DNA of 7,398 nt from the NCBI GenBank assembly GCA_016788685.1, contig JAEUSS010000019.1, positions 1 to 7,398 of the forward strand, read 5' to 3'. The translations under genes were made by a program, and so were the position numbers. The notes beneath the pieces were generated by a model. That model was not told the origin of the DNA and did no database searches. It saw only the letters and a list, made by a program, of their open reading frames with translations. Of this stretch, positions 7,027 to 7,398 are shown in pieces. The stretch comes from Prolixibacteraceae bacterium (GTDB taxonomy: Bacteria; Bacteroidota; Bacteroidia; Bacteroidales; Prolixibacteraceae). Numbering within the stretch: position 1 is the stretch's first letter; the number at the start of each line of letters is the position of its first letter.

Positions 7027-7398
7027 ATGATGAAACGTTTTTTTGTTTTCCTGTTAGGAGTTCTGATGACAGGTATTGTTGTCAATGCACAGCAGCAAGA
7101 ACGGCCAGGTCAGCAACCAGCCCCGGAAACGGGAGAGAAGTTCCGGATCGGAATGGCCGGTTATACATTTGCCAGATTTGATTTGGATAAAACTCTGGCT
7201 ACAATGCAACGGGCAGATGTTCATTATCTGTGTATCAAAGATTTCCATTTGCCTTTCAAAAGTACAGATGCCGAAATTGCTGCCTTCCACGCCAAACTCA
7301 AAGAAAAAGGAGTTACAGGCTATGCCGTGGGGCCGATTTATATGAAAACAGAGGCCGAGATTGATAATGCCTTTGAATATGCAAAAAGGGTCGGTGTG
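7027..7398 (+). CDS. Exported TIM-barrel protein, sugar phosphate isomerase/epimerase-like, N-terminal 124 residues (3' end outside window)
   Basis: The frame is open from ATG 7027 to the window edge with no stop. The N-terminus MMKRFFVFLLGVLMTGIVVNA, followed by Gln 22, is a clear Sec signal with a signal peptidase I site after residue 21, and no lipobox. A short proline/glutamine-rich linker (residues 22-35) follows. The barrel then begins with KFRIGMAGYTF, ADVHYLCIKDFHLPF, the helix DAEIAAFHAKLKEKG, VTGYAVGPIYM and a helix ending AKRVGV. This pattern fits the xylose isomerase-like TIM-barrel (AP endonuclease 2) family, in which such proteins isomerise, epimerise or dehydrate sugars. Export is unusual for the family as a whole but common among Bacteroidota members. 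Metal-binding residues lie mostly in the missing part, so activity cannot be judged. A second ATG at 7030 is an alternative start. It is separated from glpF by 173 bases with its own promoter-like element, so it probably begins another transcription unit. Confidence 0.75.
   Translation, partial: MMKRFFVFLLGVLMTGIVVNAQQQERPGQQPAPETGEKFRIGMAGYTFARFDLDKTLATMQRADVHYLCIKDFHLPFKSTDAEIAAFHAKLKEKGVTGYAVGPIYMKTEAEIDNAFEYAKRVGV

Noticed and set aside
7054..7345. Overlapping frames on both strands inside the last gene
   Set aside because: The frame starting at 7027 has a clear signal peptide and barrel pattern and stays open to the edge. The others have neither.

Overview
The window reads as a chromosomal stretch from a Bacteroidota bacterium, most likely of the order Bacteroidales. 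The case rests on a SusC/SusD outer-membrane pair, a SusD lipoprotein signal, A/T-rich leaders without Shine-Dalgarno sequences, and promoter-like TAnnTTTG elements of the Bacteroidota type. Genus cannot be fixed from sequence alone. Every gene seen lies on the + strand, and there are no RNA genes, insertion sequences or CRISPR arrays.

Region 1 (1-4293) is a nutrient-uptake locus. It holds the C-terminal end of a SusC-type TonB-dependent transporter, a complete SusD-type surface lipoprotein, and then two complete but mutually divergent endonuclease/exonuclease/phosphatase (EEP) superfamily hydrolases. One EEP has a lipoprotein signal and the other an ordinary Sec signal. No glycoside hydrolase is visible, so a substrate carrying phosphate esters or phosphodiesters is more likely than a plain polysaccharide, although more genes may lie upstream. 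A 15-bp hairpin sits between susD and the first EEP gene.

Region 2 (4294-4601) is a 308-base gap. It has a short repeat cluster, a strong 13-bp hairpin that probably ends the EEP transcript, and a dyad overlapping a candidate promoter for the next genes.

Region 3 (4602-6853) is a glycerol operon, glpK then glpF, 20 bases apart. GlpF would admit glycerol and GlpK would trap it as glycerol 3-phosphate.

Region 4 (6854-7398) is a gap with a good TAnnTTTG element, followed by the start of an exported TIM-barrel protein of the sugar phosphate isomerase/epimerase type, cut by the window edge.

The most interesting reading is that SusCD captures a phosphorylated, possibly glycerol-containing, ligand. 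The two EEP enzymes would cleave it outside the cytoplasm, and GlpF/GlpK would take up the freed glycerol. This is inference. The probable terminator between the two blocks means they need not be co-regulated.
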